A DNA stretch of 64,000 nt from Macrosoma leucophasiata (GCA_036365455.1 JAWQUS010000017.1:4278001-4342000), one strand, 5' to 3'; shown: positions 10,729 to 21,276, counted from the stretch's first letter. Notes: a model not told the origin generated them from the sequence alone. Program-made: numbers and translations.

Positions 10729-11039
10729 GAGCCTTAGAAGTTTTGCGTCTATGATAAATAGGTGTAACGGGATAAGACAGTACTTCGTAGATAAATTCAA
10801 TTTAAATTTAACTCACTTCACACCGTGCTCTATCTTAAGATTTGTTTATTCATACGAGTTCTAATGTGTTGCTAAGAGTGATCAACGTCTAAATATTGTA
10901 CGGTCAACGGCATTTCGACCTACACGAAACAGTACTACATCAACAACAGCATAAAATGCGAGTGTATCTCAATCTGTCACTAACAGTACCGTCCGTCAAC
11001 ATTATGTAATAATGTTTTATGTAACTGTGTTTCTCTAAC

Positions 11040-11800
11040 AACCATGCAGTTCATATGGATGTTAAATGATGCCTGCACCCTACAGACATCTACACAAAAA
11101 CCAGAAGTAATAAAACAGATGCGTTGCCACCTTTGAAGACCTAAGTTAATCTAACTCTGTGATAATTATTAAAAGTCCGTCATTACAGTAGGGGAGCCTA
11201 AGATTTAGGAGATTAAGATATAGGAGATACCATGCACCCTATTTAGTACCTCCACCAAATTAAAGATTTCCAAAAATTGCCGAACTATTAGATTTGGATG
11301 GGAGCTTTGATTGGTTTCACTTTACATCCTCTCTGAGTATCTGATATTCTTGAGCAATTTTTCACCTTCATTTTTGAATGAATCAAATGTTTTTGAAAAG
11401 GCCTCGGCATGAACGTCATGGCCGGGTCAAGAGCGTGTCAGATATTCTGTGAGGGCGTAAAGTAAAATGTGCCCAAACAATGCTGCTATCCAAAATTCAG
11501 ACGATTTGGAAGATGAGTAAGATCGTAGCGACCATTTGGATTTTTTAAGGGATACACTTCGGGCCCGTTTCTATATACAAACTTTAGATTTAGTGGAGGT
11601 AACCAACATCTGTGGGTATCTCCCATATCTTTATCTGACGCGCTCGGGTAAATACAAAAATAGCATCCTAGGCTTTCCTACTATTACCATTAATCGGAAC
11701 ACAATAGTGCGGACTACCATTGGGCGGCTTATAATAGATTAGTTAACGCTTGGAGCCTAAGCCCTCGAACTTCTTCTCTAGAAGCTCTACCACCAGTAAT
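11040..11800 (-). repeat. S1 repeat split by a transposon
   Basis: The tail half lies at 11040-11186 and the head half at 11688-11800. Removing 11187-11682 plus one copy of ATTAC restores the normal S1 order, so the S1 copy is older than the insertion. Confidence 0.8.
11187..11682. mobile_element. Non-autonomous DNA transposon, 496 bp, within S1
   Basis: Ends AGTAGGGGAGCCTAAGAT and, reverse-complemented, AGTAGGAAAGCCTAGGAT form terminal inverted repeats of about 18 bp. ATTAC is duplicated at 11182-11186 and 11683-11687. A second diverged copy lies at 33092-33550, sharing the GTTTTTGAAAAGG, GCGTCAGATAT and GGGCCCG..CTATATACA blocks. There is no ORF of interest and the superfamily is undetermined. 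Confidence 0.75.
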
Positions 11801-12344
11801 AGAGTTTACATCTCTTGCTTTTAATAGCGTTGCATTATACAGAATGTGGAGGAACGGGATGTAATGTACTTCCAACGAAAAGGGAAGATCCTCTTACCAG
11901 GTTAGGTGATAGGGCTTGGCGTGTCGCGACCTAACGATTAATTTTGGGCGTTGTATATATGACAACTCTTGAGAAAACTTCGTATGTGCGATGTAAGGGT
12001 GCTAACACAAAACTACGATGCGATGCGATGCATCGCCGCCTCGTAGCCGTAACATTAACAGGACGCCCTAACTCGGTCATACGCCATCGTCCGTACTAGA
12101 CAAGTACTTTGTGTTTCAGTGTGCCACTATGTGGCGCTTTATGTAGTAAACGCTTCAAGAATATTAAGACATCAACAGTATTCAAAGTCTTGAATTTAAA
12201 TAAACGAATGAGCTGAAAAATAGATTTGCTTGCACGTATCATTATTTATTATCATTTGCGTGCCAACTATATTAGATGGAGGTTAATGAACTTCTAATTT
12301 TTTATATTATGTTATGTGAGCACTCGTTTTTACATTTTTTTTAC
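11801..12344. other. No recognised gene; small fold-back at 11996-12072
   Basis: 11996-12072 has ends GGGTGCTAACACAAAAC and GGACGCCC and a GATGCGATGCGATGCATC core, related to the hairpin element at 12799-12929. Nothing else is recognisable. Confidence 0.45.
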
Positions 12345-12470
12345 GTAGCTTCACGCCTGTCATCCCCAAATTGGTAGGCAGAGAAAAATGCATGAATTCA
12401 AATTTTCATGCAACTACTGCTCAATTCGCCGGTTATTTTTTAGCCCATGTAACAGATGGTGACCCTGCTA
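12345..12470 (-). repeat. S4 SINE, 3' part
   Basis: On the minus strand it carries the S4 segments for CCATGTAACAGATGGTGA and CGCCGGTTAT, then the CTACC..GGGGAT..AGGCGTGAAG end. The tRNA-like head is missing. Confidence 0.55.
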
Positions 12471-12798
12471 ACATCCGAGCACATTACCGAACTCCGAGGT
12501 ACTGGGAAACGTCCAGAAAACGAACCTACAACCGAAATATCCCATTAGAATCATAATAAAATTTCAAAAAAATCAGAAAATAATATTTGGTGAGAATCAA
12601 GAGTGATACTTCACTTAGGGGTATGAAAAATAGACGTGGGTCGATTCTCCTCCAACCCAATAGGGACACAAAATTTCATAAGAATTGCTCTAGACGTTAC
12701 GGAGGAGTATGGTAACTAACATTGTGACACGAGAATTTTATATATACTTATAGAGATAAGAGAAGAGATAGAGATGTTATTTGTCCATTACGCTTTTA

Positions 12799-12929
12799 AG
12801 GTGCCCACACATAACTGCGATGCGATGCGAATTGCTGCGATGCGATTCAGTTGACCATACTTTCAATATGTTAGAGGAAATCGCATCGCAGCAATTCGCA
12901 TCGCATCGCAGTTTTGTGTGGACGCCCTT
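12799..12929. mobile_element. Hairpin-forming MITE with perfect 35-bp arms
   Basis: Arms at 12813-12847 and 12879-12913 are exact reverse complements built from the unit TGCGATGCGA (AACTGCGATGCGATGCGAAT outward). They extend imperfectly to GGTGCCCACACA/GGGCGTCCACACA at the ends. The 31-bp loop has no ORF. It is a fold-back element with near-identical arms and so probably young. Confidence 0.8.
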
Positions 12930-13835
12930 AGACTCACTGCGTCGTCAACATAGATTATACTTGTCTGAATGCAGACACGACACACCTGTCCGGCGTATGT
13001 TACGTAACATCTTGAACGGGGAACTACACCGAGCTATTTCAATATCAATGAATAATTCAAGCTGATCTCCCATTCAGCATTGAATTTCTACTTGCTTCAA
13101 TGCCAATATACAGAAAAAACAACTCCTTTCGTAACACTGGTTTCAGTTAGTTGAGAAGAAAAATAAAATTTCGTGTTCCAAGAACCGAAGCACTTTTTCT
13201 ATTTATTTACGTAAGGAGCAAGACTTGAGGATGGCTAGAAATATTTGTCTGTTTTTTATGATCATGTAGTGGTTTTTATGTAGATGTTTATAGGCTATTT
13301 ATTCACTTACTACCAATGTTAACTGTATGCTTATATGCTCCTTCACAACATGAAAAAGAAGAGAAAAAAATATTCGGATTTTAAGAGTAAGATCCCAGGT
13401 TAAAACGTCCAATTCTACACTAACGTCATATTAATGTTATCAATGGTCCAGTGAAATTCAAGAAATGAGAGGTGTTATGAAATTATACTGGACGGAAGCC
13501 AAAATACACCGCGCGCAGCTGGATAAATGATACACCTAATAATATACTTGCCGCCTATTTCCATGTCGTTGGAAAAACAATAGGATTTTATATGATTTGT
13601 CGTTTTTTTATTGAGACGCAGTCTGTCGCGCGGATCTCATTGAAAAACACAAAGTAAAATATTCAATGTCAAAAATCTTTGAAAATCGTTGGTGGAATTG
13701 GTACAAGATAAAAGAGAATCTTTATCCTAAATTAAACTGATCATCCAATCATCGTCATCATAAATTGTTAAGAAATACGAGTAATTTAACCTTCTACGTT
13801 TAGAATACCAGGTTTTTAAAAAATCACTTCGATCG
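12930..13835. other. No recognised feature
   Basis: Single-copy-looking A+T-rich DNA with short ORFs on both strands. No splice-bounded coding similarity was recognised. Confidence 0.45.
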
Positions 13836-14030
13836 TAGTATCAAATCGAATATTAACACATTTAACACGTAAAACTATCTGTTTACGTTTGTTGTCAATA
13901 TATAAAAACATCTTCCAGACATATCCGCCAGCTTCCGACGCATTCAGTAAACAAGTCAAAAAATACGCGAGGGTTCCCGCTTTTGCGTACTCTAGTTGTG
14001 ACGTGCTTCGATCTTGTTTGGTCATCGTTT
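13836..14030. repeat. Unnamed repeat X, copy 1
   Basis: The block from ACATCTTCCAGACATATC through GACGTGCTTCGATCTTGTTT recurs at 14700-14845 with about 85-90% identity by eye. No terminal structure was found. Confidence 0.7.
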
Positions 14031-14409
14031 AAGCGATATTATGTTTTCATCTTGATTTTTAATACTCACAGAATAGGTCTGATGCTATATCAGAAACGAT
14101 GGGGTGATTTTATAAATACCTACCAGCGACGACCGATGCATACAGAGAAGTATAGTTTATCATACTATGTATTGAACATCATTCACGCTGAGTGCCCTTT
14201 GCGCTCTCCGATTGTAAGGTAGACTACGGTCAATCTACTAAAAAAAAGAATGAATATCAAACTAGGTACTTCTACTATCAAAATTACCAGCCCTTTCGGT
14301 GATTTTCGAACCACAGATCTTATTCTGACGATTATGAATACAAAAAATAATCAAATCGACGCAGCCCTCTTGTGATGACACGCTTTCTTATGCCTGTGTC
14401 AATTGATTT

Positions 14410-14599
14410 TCTATAATATAAAAATGAGTCGGGTTTTCCTTCCTGACGCTATAACTCCAGAACGCGCGAACCGATTTTCACGGTTATGCATTCGTTGGAA
14501 AGGTCTCGGGCTCCGTGAGGTTTATTATAGCAAAGAAAATTCAGGAAAAAATATTTATAAAACAACATCCACGCGGGCGAAGCCGCGGGCAACAGCTAG
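14410..14599 (+). mobile_element. Helitron-like element, non-autonomous (190 bp)
   Basis: Begins TCTATAATATAAAAATGAGT and ends GGGCGAAGCCGCGGGCAACA-GCTAG, flanked by T and T. The body (GACGCTATAACTCCAGAACG) differs from the 8396 family, so it belongs to another subfamily sharing the same 3' terminus. Confidence 0.75.
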
Positions 14600-14649
14600 T
14601 CTATTTATAAAAAATACATCGTTTAAGAGTCACTCGTGACCGATCGATA

Positions 14650-15045
14650 TTGCAGATCAAATTATGCGGTTGAAATAATCTGTTCACGTTTGTTTTATAA
14701 TATAAAATACATCTTCCAGACATATCTGCCAGTTTCTGACGCAATCAGTTAACAAGTCAAAACATACGCGTGAGTTTCCCGCTCGACGCTGTTGCGTACT
14801 ATAGTTGTGATGTACTTCGATCTTGTTTGGTCTTCGTTTGGACTATGTTTGTTTTGATCGGCATTTCTAACGTTTACAGAATACCTAAGGTCAACGTTGA
14901 ACCAGAACCAGTTTCTGGTTTTGGTTAAAAGTGCTGGGACATAGACATAAGCCCGTATTAAACCGGCAAGAGACGAGAGACCGCCGGCGGCGAAAGAACA
15001 ATTGAAATCAACCGTCATATTTTTCACGCGAGATGACGGGTTAAT
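14650..15045. repeat. Unnamed repeat X, copy 2 (longer)
   Basis: It repeats 13836-14030 and continues to a GAGACCGCCGGCGGCGAAAG..TGACGGGTTAA block, which also occurs alone at 5826-5902. This indicates a dispersed element at least 400 bp long. Confidence 0.65.
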
Positions 15046-15072
15046 AGACAGTCACAGAATTTTTCATTAATG

Positions 15073-15168
15073 GTTCACAGACCGCACTACGACTTTAATT
15101 TCAGCAAAGTACGCTTAGAACTGACAAAACTCATACTTTACTGACAGTTCTAAGCATACTGTGCTGAA
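15073..15168. mobile_element. Truncated MITE related to 36907-37043
   Basis: GGTTCACAGACCGCACTACG-ACTTTA, a central AACTGTCAAAACTCATAC-like loop and one decayed arm match the complete element at 36907. The right end is lost after TACTGTGCTGAAT. Confidence 0.65.
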
Positions 15169-15199
15169 TGTTACTACCTTAGTAAATTGTATATTATTA

Positions 15200-15384
15200 C
15201 TAGCGGCCCGCCCCGGCTTCGCCCGCGCTGCTCTGCTCCTATTAGTCATAGCGTAATGTAAGCTATCCTATCTCTCAAGTTGGATCGAACTGCACATGGT
15301 GTGCGAATTTTATTATAATCGGTTAAGTGGTTTAGGAGTCCATTGAGGACAAACATTGTGACACGAGATTTATATATATTAAGA
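15200..15384 (-). mobile_element. Helitron-like element, minus orientation
   Basis: On the minus strand it starts TCTTAATATATATAAATCTC and ends GGGCGAAGCCGGGGCGGGCC-GCTAG. It is the same subfamily as 15510-15708 and shares GGACTCCTAAACCACTTAAC. The two are arranged with 5' ends facing across 125 bp. Confidence 0.8.
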
Positions 15385-15509
15385 TATACTTGAAACAAAA
15401 ATATTTTATTATGTAATTGAACTCTTTTAGCATGAAAATATGGATGACAATCGCTTAAACTGAAAAAGACTTTCATGCAAGTATTTACTTGGTTGCGGAG
15501 GCTGGTAAA
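15385..15509. repeat. Spacer repeat between the inverted Helitrons
   Basis: Contains ATTGAACTC..TTTTAGCATGAAAATATGGAT and GGTTGCGGAGGCTGGTAAAT. The same string of motifs recurs at 15720-15910 and 17375-17540, so the spacer is itself a dispersed or once-tandem repeat. Confidence 0.6.
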
Positions 15510-15708
15510 TCTTAATATATATAAATCTCGAGTCACAATGTTTGTCCTCAATGGACTCCTAAACCACTTAACCGTTTATAATAAAATTCGCACACCATGT
15601 GCAGTTCGATCCAACTTGAGAGATAGGATAGTTTAAATCTCAATTCATAGTCGTAATATTATGTAAGTACCTAAATTGCAACCGTGCGAAGCCGGTACGG
15701 GCCGCTAG
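15510..15708 (+). mobile_element. Helitron-like element, plus orientation
   Basis: Starts TCTTAATATATATAAATCTC, ends GAAGCCGGTACGGGCC-GCTAG and is followed by T. The GC hairpin carries one change (GGTACGG) relative to its inverted partner at 15200. Confidence 0.8.
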
Positions 15709-15719
15709 TACTTTACTTT

Positions 15720-15910
15720 CATTGGAAATTGAACTCAGTTCTATACATATACGAATCACATTCGCTTACACACAAAAATACTTATACAGCCCTGGTTTAC
15801 TCGTAATAATACTATCATAAGAAATTGAATTCTGTCTACTAAAAAATATGGATCACAAACGCATGAAAAAAAAATACTTTTATGCTTCCAAGTATTTGGT
15901 GCGTTTTAAA
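15720..15910. repeat. Unnamed repeat Y, copies
   Basis: About two diverged units of a 70-110 bp motif string: TTCATTGGAAATTGAACTCA, then an ATACG/GATCACA..CGCTTA block, then AAAAATACTTTTATGC-CAAGTATTT. Related units lie at 15385-15509 and 17340-17540. Confidence 0.55.
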
Positions 15911-16440
15911 TTTGTTAAGTTTTAGCAGAAATATTTTGTTTTTAAATGTTTAAAAACAGTACAGATTTATATAATTCCATGGATTTTATTTAATTTACAA
16001 CTAAATAAGTTTAAGTAAAATACAAATAAAGAACTAAATTAATAATTATATTACGTAAAACCTAAGTACATAAAATTTGAGTAAAAAATCCGGTTTCTGA
16101 ACGCACGTAAGGGAGAGGAAGATTAACCAATGAGAAACCTAGTCTCGACCACAATGTCAAATACAGCGTCCAATAGTAACACAATATTTCTTTACGTACG
16201 AATACCGCGAAATTCAACGCGATTCGACGCGCCATCTCTTGCACATCTGGCGGAATGTGTCAACCGCGAGCCGTGACCTATGGAGTGTAGATGGTGTAGA
16301 GTTAAGTTTTCCGCATCGATGTGGTGCATGGTAGTATGGTGCACTTTACAAATTGTGTTTTAATTAGTTGGAAATCATTAAAACAATAGAAAATACATTG
16401 AAATATTTTATTTTTCACATAACACATGCGAGTAAACTTT
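15911..16440. other. No recognised feature
   Basis: A+T-rich DNA. 16260-16330 is slightly richer in G+C. No coding or repeat family was identified. Confidence 0.4.
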
Positions 16441-16558
16441 AGATTAAAAAAAAAATGGGAAAGAAAAATTTGAGTTCGGGCTGGCTGGCAGGTACTTCGG
16501 TAGCTTAGAGGTAAAGTGGCTGGACTGGTTATCCTGGGGTCGATTCCTGCCCGAAGTC
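16405..16558 (+). repeat. T-family palindromic junction: reverse tail joined to a forward tRNA-like unit
   Basis: 16419-16483 is the tail of a reverse T unit (AACACATGCGAGTAAACTTT..GGAAAGAAAAATTTGAGTTC). Instead of its tRNA-like body, a forward tRNA-like unit starts at once (ACTTCGGTAGCTTAGAGG, 16494) and ends CCCGAAGTC at 16558. The forward unit lacks about 7 nt in the variable/T-arm (CTGGGGTCGATTCCTGC). The result is a short palindrome with the reverse body deleted. Confidence 0.65.
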
Positions 16559-16559
16559 A

Positions 16560-17330
16560 ATTTTTTCCCCCCTTTTTTTAAATTTCTAAAGAACACAAAT
16601 AAATTGCTTAGCAATGTCTTGAAACACCGTACAATTGAGTTTTCATTCCAATTTAAACACATTTTGCTAAAATGTGTTTAAATTGGAAGTTAAATAAAAT
16701 TCATTACAACAGTTAAATAAAATTCATATCTCGATGGTACTTCTTGACTCCTTATCTCTACACTCCATACCGTGATTGACTTCGGACGCCATGGTCCATG
16801 GTCGCAAAAATGTATCGATCTTTATCAATGCTTTTAATATATACATAAAGATTTTAAATTTACTTTACAAACAATCTAATAAATTGACTAACGACACTTC
16901 TTATTTCGCGCGAAAGTTATCCAAAATATGTTTTAATATTTGGATGTTGTGTTTGCCAGAAAGGGGAAAGACCTAGCTTCCCGCTTTGGATTGAAAGATT
17001 AAATTAAACCACAATTATCTCCCATTGAAAATTATTAGATTTTTAGACATTTTATATTTTGCGTGTTATGTTCGGATTTTATGGGCAAAAATAACATACA
17101 TTTTAATAAAAAAGTACGTATTTTTTTTTTTGAGAAATGGAATCGCCGCGCTTTTGAAGAAATAATTGATTTTGAAATAGATTTTTTTGTAAAAATAGCT
17201 AATAAATGTTATTTATAAAAAAAAAAACAAGGTTCACAATAACCAAAACATAAAAATTAAAAATAAACAAAAGGCGGGCCGAACGAGCGCATTCGTGCCA
17301 TGTGTCTGCAAGTCTGCAACTACTAAAAGT
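16560..17330. other. No recognised gene; small palindrome at 16640-16690
   Basis: ATTCCAATTTAAACACATTT and its reverse complement flank 16664, and AGTTAAATAAAATTCAT is repeated at 16687-16727. Otherwise the sequence is strongly A+T-rich and unrecognised. Confidence 0.45.
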
Positions 17331-17339
17331 CCCACAGAC

Positions 17340-17540
17340 AAGCGATTGAAATTGAACTTTAAATCAATGGAAATACGCATCACAATTATTTAAATAGAAA
17401 AAATACTTCCATGCCGCAAGTATTTAGGGACTTGATTGCGGAGGCTGGTAAATACTTTCAAAAATACATTCATAGGAAATTGAACTCAGTAATTATACAC
17501 ATTTGAGTCACAATTGCTTAAGCAAAAAAATACTTTTTTA
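17340..17540. repeat. Unnamed repeat Y, copies
   Basis: Two units matching 15720-15910, including GATTGCGGAGGCTGGTAAAT (compare 15491-15510) and GAAATTGAACTCAGTAATTA. They lie 1.5 kb from the other cluster. Confidence 0.6.
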
Positions 17541-17727
17541 CAGCCCCGAAGCGAGCAACACAAGTTTAACGAATCTCGTACGAAAGGCGTGTGCATAGAG
17601 TACATTATGCTTTGTGGAATAAAATACTTTCAAAGTCTTGCGAGTATTTCTTACTCGTACCAGGTTGACGCACTTGTTAGCTAATACCTGGTGCAAAAAC
17701 CTGGTCGCGTAAATACGTCCCATCTCT

Positions 17728-17935
17728 AGTGTTCAGCACTATCGTGTTCCGGTCAGGTGGTAATGTACGGCCCTGTAATTTCCGGCACAGAGGCATAACA
17801 CCTTAGGCCTCAGGAGTGGTAACGCATCTGCATTTTGACCTTGGTCTTTGTGTGGGTGTCTATAGGCTGCAGTCATCACTTACCATCAACGTGAACTGCA
17901 AGCTTGTTTGCCACCATTATACTCGTAATATTAAA
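17728..17935 (+). repeat. S1 repeat, 5'-truncated
   Basis: Starts at the TAGTGTTCAGCACTATCGTG block and runs to GCAAGCTTGTTTGCCACC. The 5' truncation fits retroposition. Confidence 0.8.
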
Positions 17936-18579
17936 AAATATATTTTGTTCGAACCCATACAAAAAATTGAAAATCTTGAAGAAAAAAGTAGAAATATTCA
18001 TGCATCGAATAATTTACACGCCACCGCGATCTCATTGTTGCCATGAATAAAATATTTTCTATCTGTAACATCATAATGTAGAGTACAAATGGAATATCAT
18101 AATTTGACGCGAGTCTAACCGTGAAACGAGCTTTTATGAAAATAAGCCGTGACGAAGGAGGGTTGTCAAATGCAGATGTATTTTTTTTTATTAAAGTATC
18201 AACATTCTATCCATTTTGATGAAGGTTAATATTGCAGCCCATAGATAAAGGAAGCTCCCACTGGATCAGCCGTGAGACTTAATCTCTTTTTTTTTATTCT
18301 TATTGTTTTTCTTTTTGTATAATTGTACATATGTACCTAATCGTCTGGAAATTTGTATCGTCATGTCTCTGTGCTGTTCAAATAAATGTTTTCTTTCTTT
18401 CTTTCTATTCTAAGACGTTACTGGAAACATTCCTTGACTCACGCTCAGCTGAGGATACTTAATGAGGACGCCTCGAAATCTAAATTCTTAGTTGTATTCT
18501 GACAGTAACTGTGTACGGATTATCATATAGATAATTCACAAAAATGAAAAAGGCATGCTCCGATAGTTCGGGCATATAG
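17936..18579. other. No recognised gene
   Basis: 18230-18410 resembles a retroposon or transcript 3' end (AATAAATGTTTTCTTTC followed by (TTTC)n), but no family or ORF could be tied to it. Confidence 0.35.
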
Positions 18580-18860
18580 AAAGAATGTCGAATGAGCGAA
18601 TGACTAAACAGATGCGAGAGACTAAACAATGCGAATGTGGATGGTTGCAGAGGCCCAGGAAGACCAAGACTGACCTACCATGACCAAATAGGTCGACTTC
18701 TGTCTGATGGTGGTGTCAAAAGTCTTAGGAATCGGCGTGCATGTATGTAGAGAATGATGAAGGTAGACGAAGCACGAGAGGTTTGTCAGTACCGGAATAT
18801 CTGGCGCTCTACACTCTCTGCCTACCCCGTTGGGGACTTGGCGTGAAGATACATACATAT
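18580..18860 (+). mobile_element. LINE 3' fragment, reverse transcriptase C-terminus
   Basis: Plus-strand copy of the 41531 LINE tail: coding remnant for GRPRLTYHDQIGRLLSDG, then NRRACM and the IWRSTLSAYP-like end, followed by GGCGTGAAGATACATACAT. One or more indels break the frame near 18705-18745. Confidence 0.75.
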
Positions 18861-19947
18861 AATTTACAAAATCTTAAAAATCCATTTTTATAGTAAAATA
18901 TGGTATTGAATTATATTTCCAGACAGTTCCGACACGAAAAACTTATTGAGCGCAAGAATATTTCGTTAATAAAAATACTCCTCAAGTTTGATAATTGCTT
19001 CCTTACCTCAAACGGAGGCAGAAGTCAAGTTGACGTTATTAGTTACCACTAAGAATACCAATTCCATTGAGTGAGGTTGAGTTAAGGTCGAGGTTACGAC
19101 TTAGAATATAAACATTATTTAAAAGATAGTCGTCTGGTTTGTAATTAGTAGTGTATAATACGTTCAAACAAATACTGCTCATACCAGACTTGACTCACAA
19201 TGGTTAGTACAATAGTAATTACTTACTTAATTCACAGGACTTAAGTTATAATTATAAGGTGCCTCGCAGGTGGGTTTTAATCTGGTAAATTTCAAGGTCA
19301 AAGGTTACAAAAATCGTTTTTTGCGCTTTTTTTTCACCGACTTCAAATAAAGGAGGAGGTTCTCAATTCGTCCGGCTCTTTTTTTGTAAATATCTCATTT
19401 CCTATGGGTTTTTTGCTATTTGTATTTATTATCAATATTGTAGAATACAAAATTCTCTACAAATTTTGTTTAAAAATGTTTTTTATAAATTTAATAATTG
19501 CGTACACCCCACCATATGTAGGTTTTGAGACAACTTTTAGGGTGTCAATATACAAGTATTAACAGACTTACAGCTGGGCATCTCGAATTTCGAGGTGAAC
19601 TTACTATAATGACTGGACTATATAGCAATTACTTGTCAAACATTCTTACGACTTCCTTTTAAATGCGTTTTATTGTAATGAACAGATTTTATGGAATAGC
19701 TAAGTGGCAACCCTAACAGTATTTCTATTTGAATGTCGAGCGCCTTGAAAAAACAACTCAAAGGGGACAAGCTACTTGGAAATCGTCGAAATTCGTAACG
19801 AGCTCGGGAAACGAGTGCTCGAGTACATTTGTTTGAAATATCATGTTTTATCACAATTATTTATTACGTATAGTGAAGACATGCAATTGTCTTTAGATAA
19901 AATAGCAACTTCTTAAAGAAGAATGACCTCGGATTTAGGATAAGATA
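18861..19947. other. No recognised feature
   Basis: About 1.1 kb of A+T-rich DNA. No repeat family, splice-bounded exon or RNA gene was recognised. Confidence 0.4.
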
Positions 19948-20165
19948 CAATAATAATAATAAAATAAAATACGCATACACTACAGCCCCACAGTAGGTAT
20001 AAACCTGTGTCGTGGGTGCCGTGTATACAAACAACACATACACAAACACCCAGACCCGAAATAAATATCTGTAGGCCATACAAATATTTGTCCCGGTGCG
20101 GGGATCGAACCCGCGACACTTCGAAACAAACGGTCATCTCACACCGCTGGACCCACCGGGTCGTC
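19948..20165 (-). mobile_element. S2 SINE with tRNA-like head
   Basis: On the minus strand the head (20089-20165) begins GACCCGGTGGGTCCAGCGGT and carries the B-box-like GCGGGTTCGATCCCCGC. Then follow the S2 body (ACAAATATTTGTATGGCCTA, GGGTCTGGGTGTTTGTGTAT) and a TTATTATTATT tail. It is a tRNA-derived Pol III SINE, full length here. Confidence 0.85.
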
Positions 20166-20213
20166 AAATGGACAAGAGATCCTCAAATCTATCAAATCAT
20201 GTACAGTACCTAG

Positions 20214-20424
20214 CAAGAAATATTGAACATCGAGCCTACGAAAGAGACGATCGGCTAGTTTCGACTTAGTAGAACGTTGTCCGCTGCACACTGCCTACGT
20301 AAGCAGTAATAGTCCGGTATTGGTCATATCTTGATCAAAATGGTCGATAAACATCACATAGGTAAAGTGCAAAAGAAATAACGCTCTACAAGCTCGAAAT
20401 AAGCCGAAGTCTCTTTTTGAAATA
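20214..20424. mobile_element. MITE-like element, copy of 31119-31349, right end lost
   Basis: CAAGAAATATTGAACATCGA, CGGCTAGTTTCGACTTAG and the inverted ACGCTCTACAAGCTCGAAAT-AAGCCGA arm are present. The right terminus is replaced at 20425 by a half fold-back sequence. Confidence 0.7.
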
Positions 20425-20425
20425 A

Positions 20426-20500
20426 AAGTAGTTTTCGGATTTATCTCGCGTATATTAAACTAAAATGATTATTTAAAATCGAACCCGACGTTTCGGTCGC
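20426..20500. repeat. Single arm of the fold-back element found at 60413-60563
   Basis: AGTTTTCGGATTTATCTCGC to ATGATTATTTAAA, then ATCGAACCCGACGTTTCGGT, matches one arm plus loop of the 60.4 kb hairpin. No inverted partner follows. Confidence 0.75.
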
Positions 20501-20670
20501 TTTTCAGCTTCCGTGGTCTCGGGCAGTGGTATTTGTCTGACAGCAGTTTGAAAATTATTATGTGCAGCTACCTCCATCTATTTCCCAAACGTCTTGCGTA
20601 GCGTTCAGGATTAACACAAAAGATACTAATTGTATCTTGAGGGCTTACAGACTCGAACGAAGTCTCTTTC

Positions 20671-20973
20671 CTTTTTTTTATGTAATGGAAGTGGCATACA
20701 AGCATGCAGTTCACATTGATGTTAAGTCATGACTGCAGCCTAAAGACACCCACACAAAGACCAAGGTCGAAATGCAGATGCGTTACCACTCCTGAGGCCT
20801 AAGGTGTTATGCCTCTGTGCCGGAAATTACAGGGCCGTACATTACCACCTGACCGGAACACGATAGTGCCGAACACTACCATTTAGGCAAGTATATTAGA
20901 TAATGCGGCCTACTAAGTATATTAAGTAATGCCTACGCCCGCGAGCTCTGTGACTGGAGCTCTACCACCAGTA
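20671..20973 (-). repeat. S1 repeat, full length
   Basis: Complete minus-oriented copy from a T-run at 20671 to ACCACCAGTA at 20973. One internal duplication (AAGTATATTAGATAATGCGG and CTAAGTATATTAAGTAATGC) lies at 20889-20930. Confidence 0.8.
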
Positions 20974-21110
20974 AAAAAAGTTTGCATGTCAAACTGTAAA
21001 CGCGCGGCTACCCGCTCCCGCAGCTAACCGCTAGTGCGTTCGGGCACTGGGCTTTCGTTTAGGTTTCGATTTTGACATCATCTTGTCAGTTTCGTACCGC
21101 CTAACTATTT

Positions 21111-21190
21111 TCCATTTAACGGCAAGTATATTAGGTTATGCGATGGTGCCTACGCCCTCGAGCTCCGTCACTGGAGCCCTACCACCAGTA
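21111..21190 (-). repeat. S1 repeat, 5' end only
   Basis: CATTTAACGGCAAGTATATT to CCTACCACCAGTA: the head end of another minus-oriented S1 copy, 140 bp from the previous one. Confidence 0.7.
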
Positions 21191-21276
21191 CCAATTTCTT
21201 AAGGTCTAAGTGAAATATTTTTTGTTGGATACTGTATATCCACATAGAAGTCTCTAAAGGTGCATTTCCACTAGTG

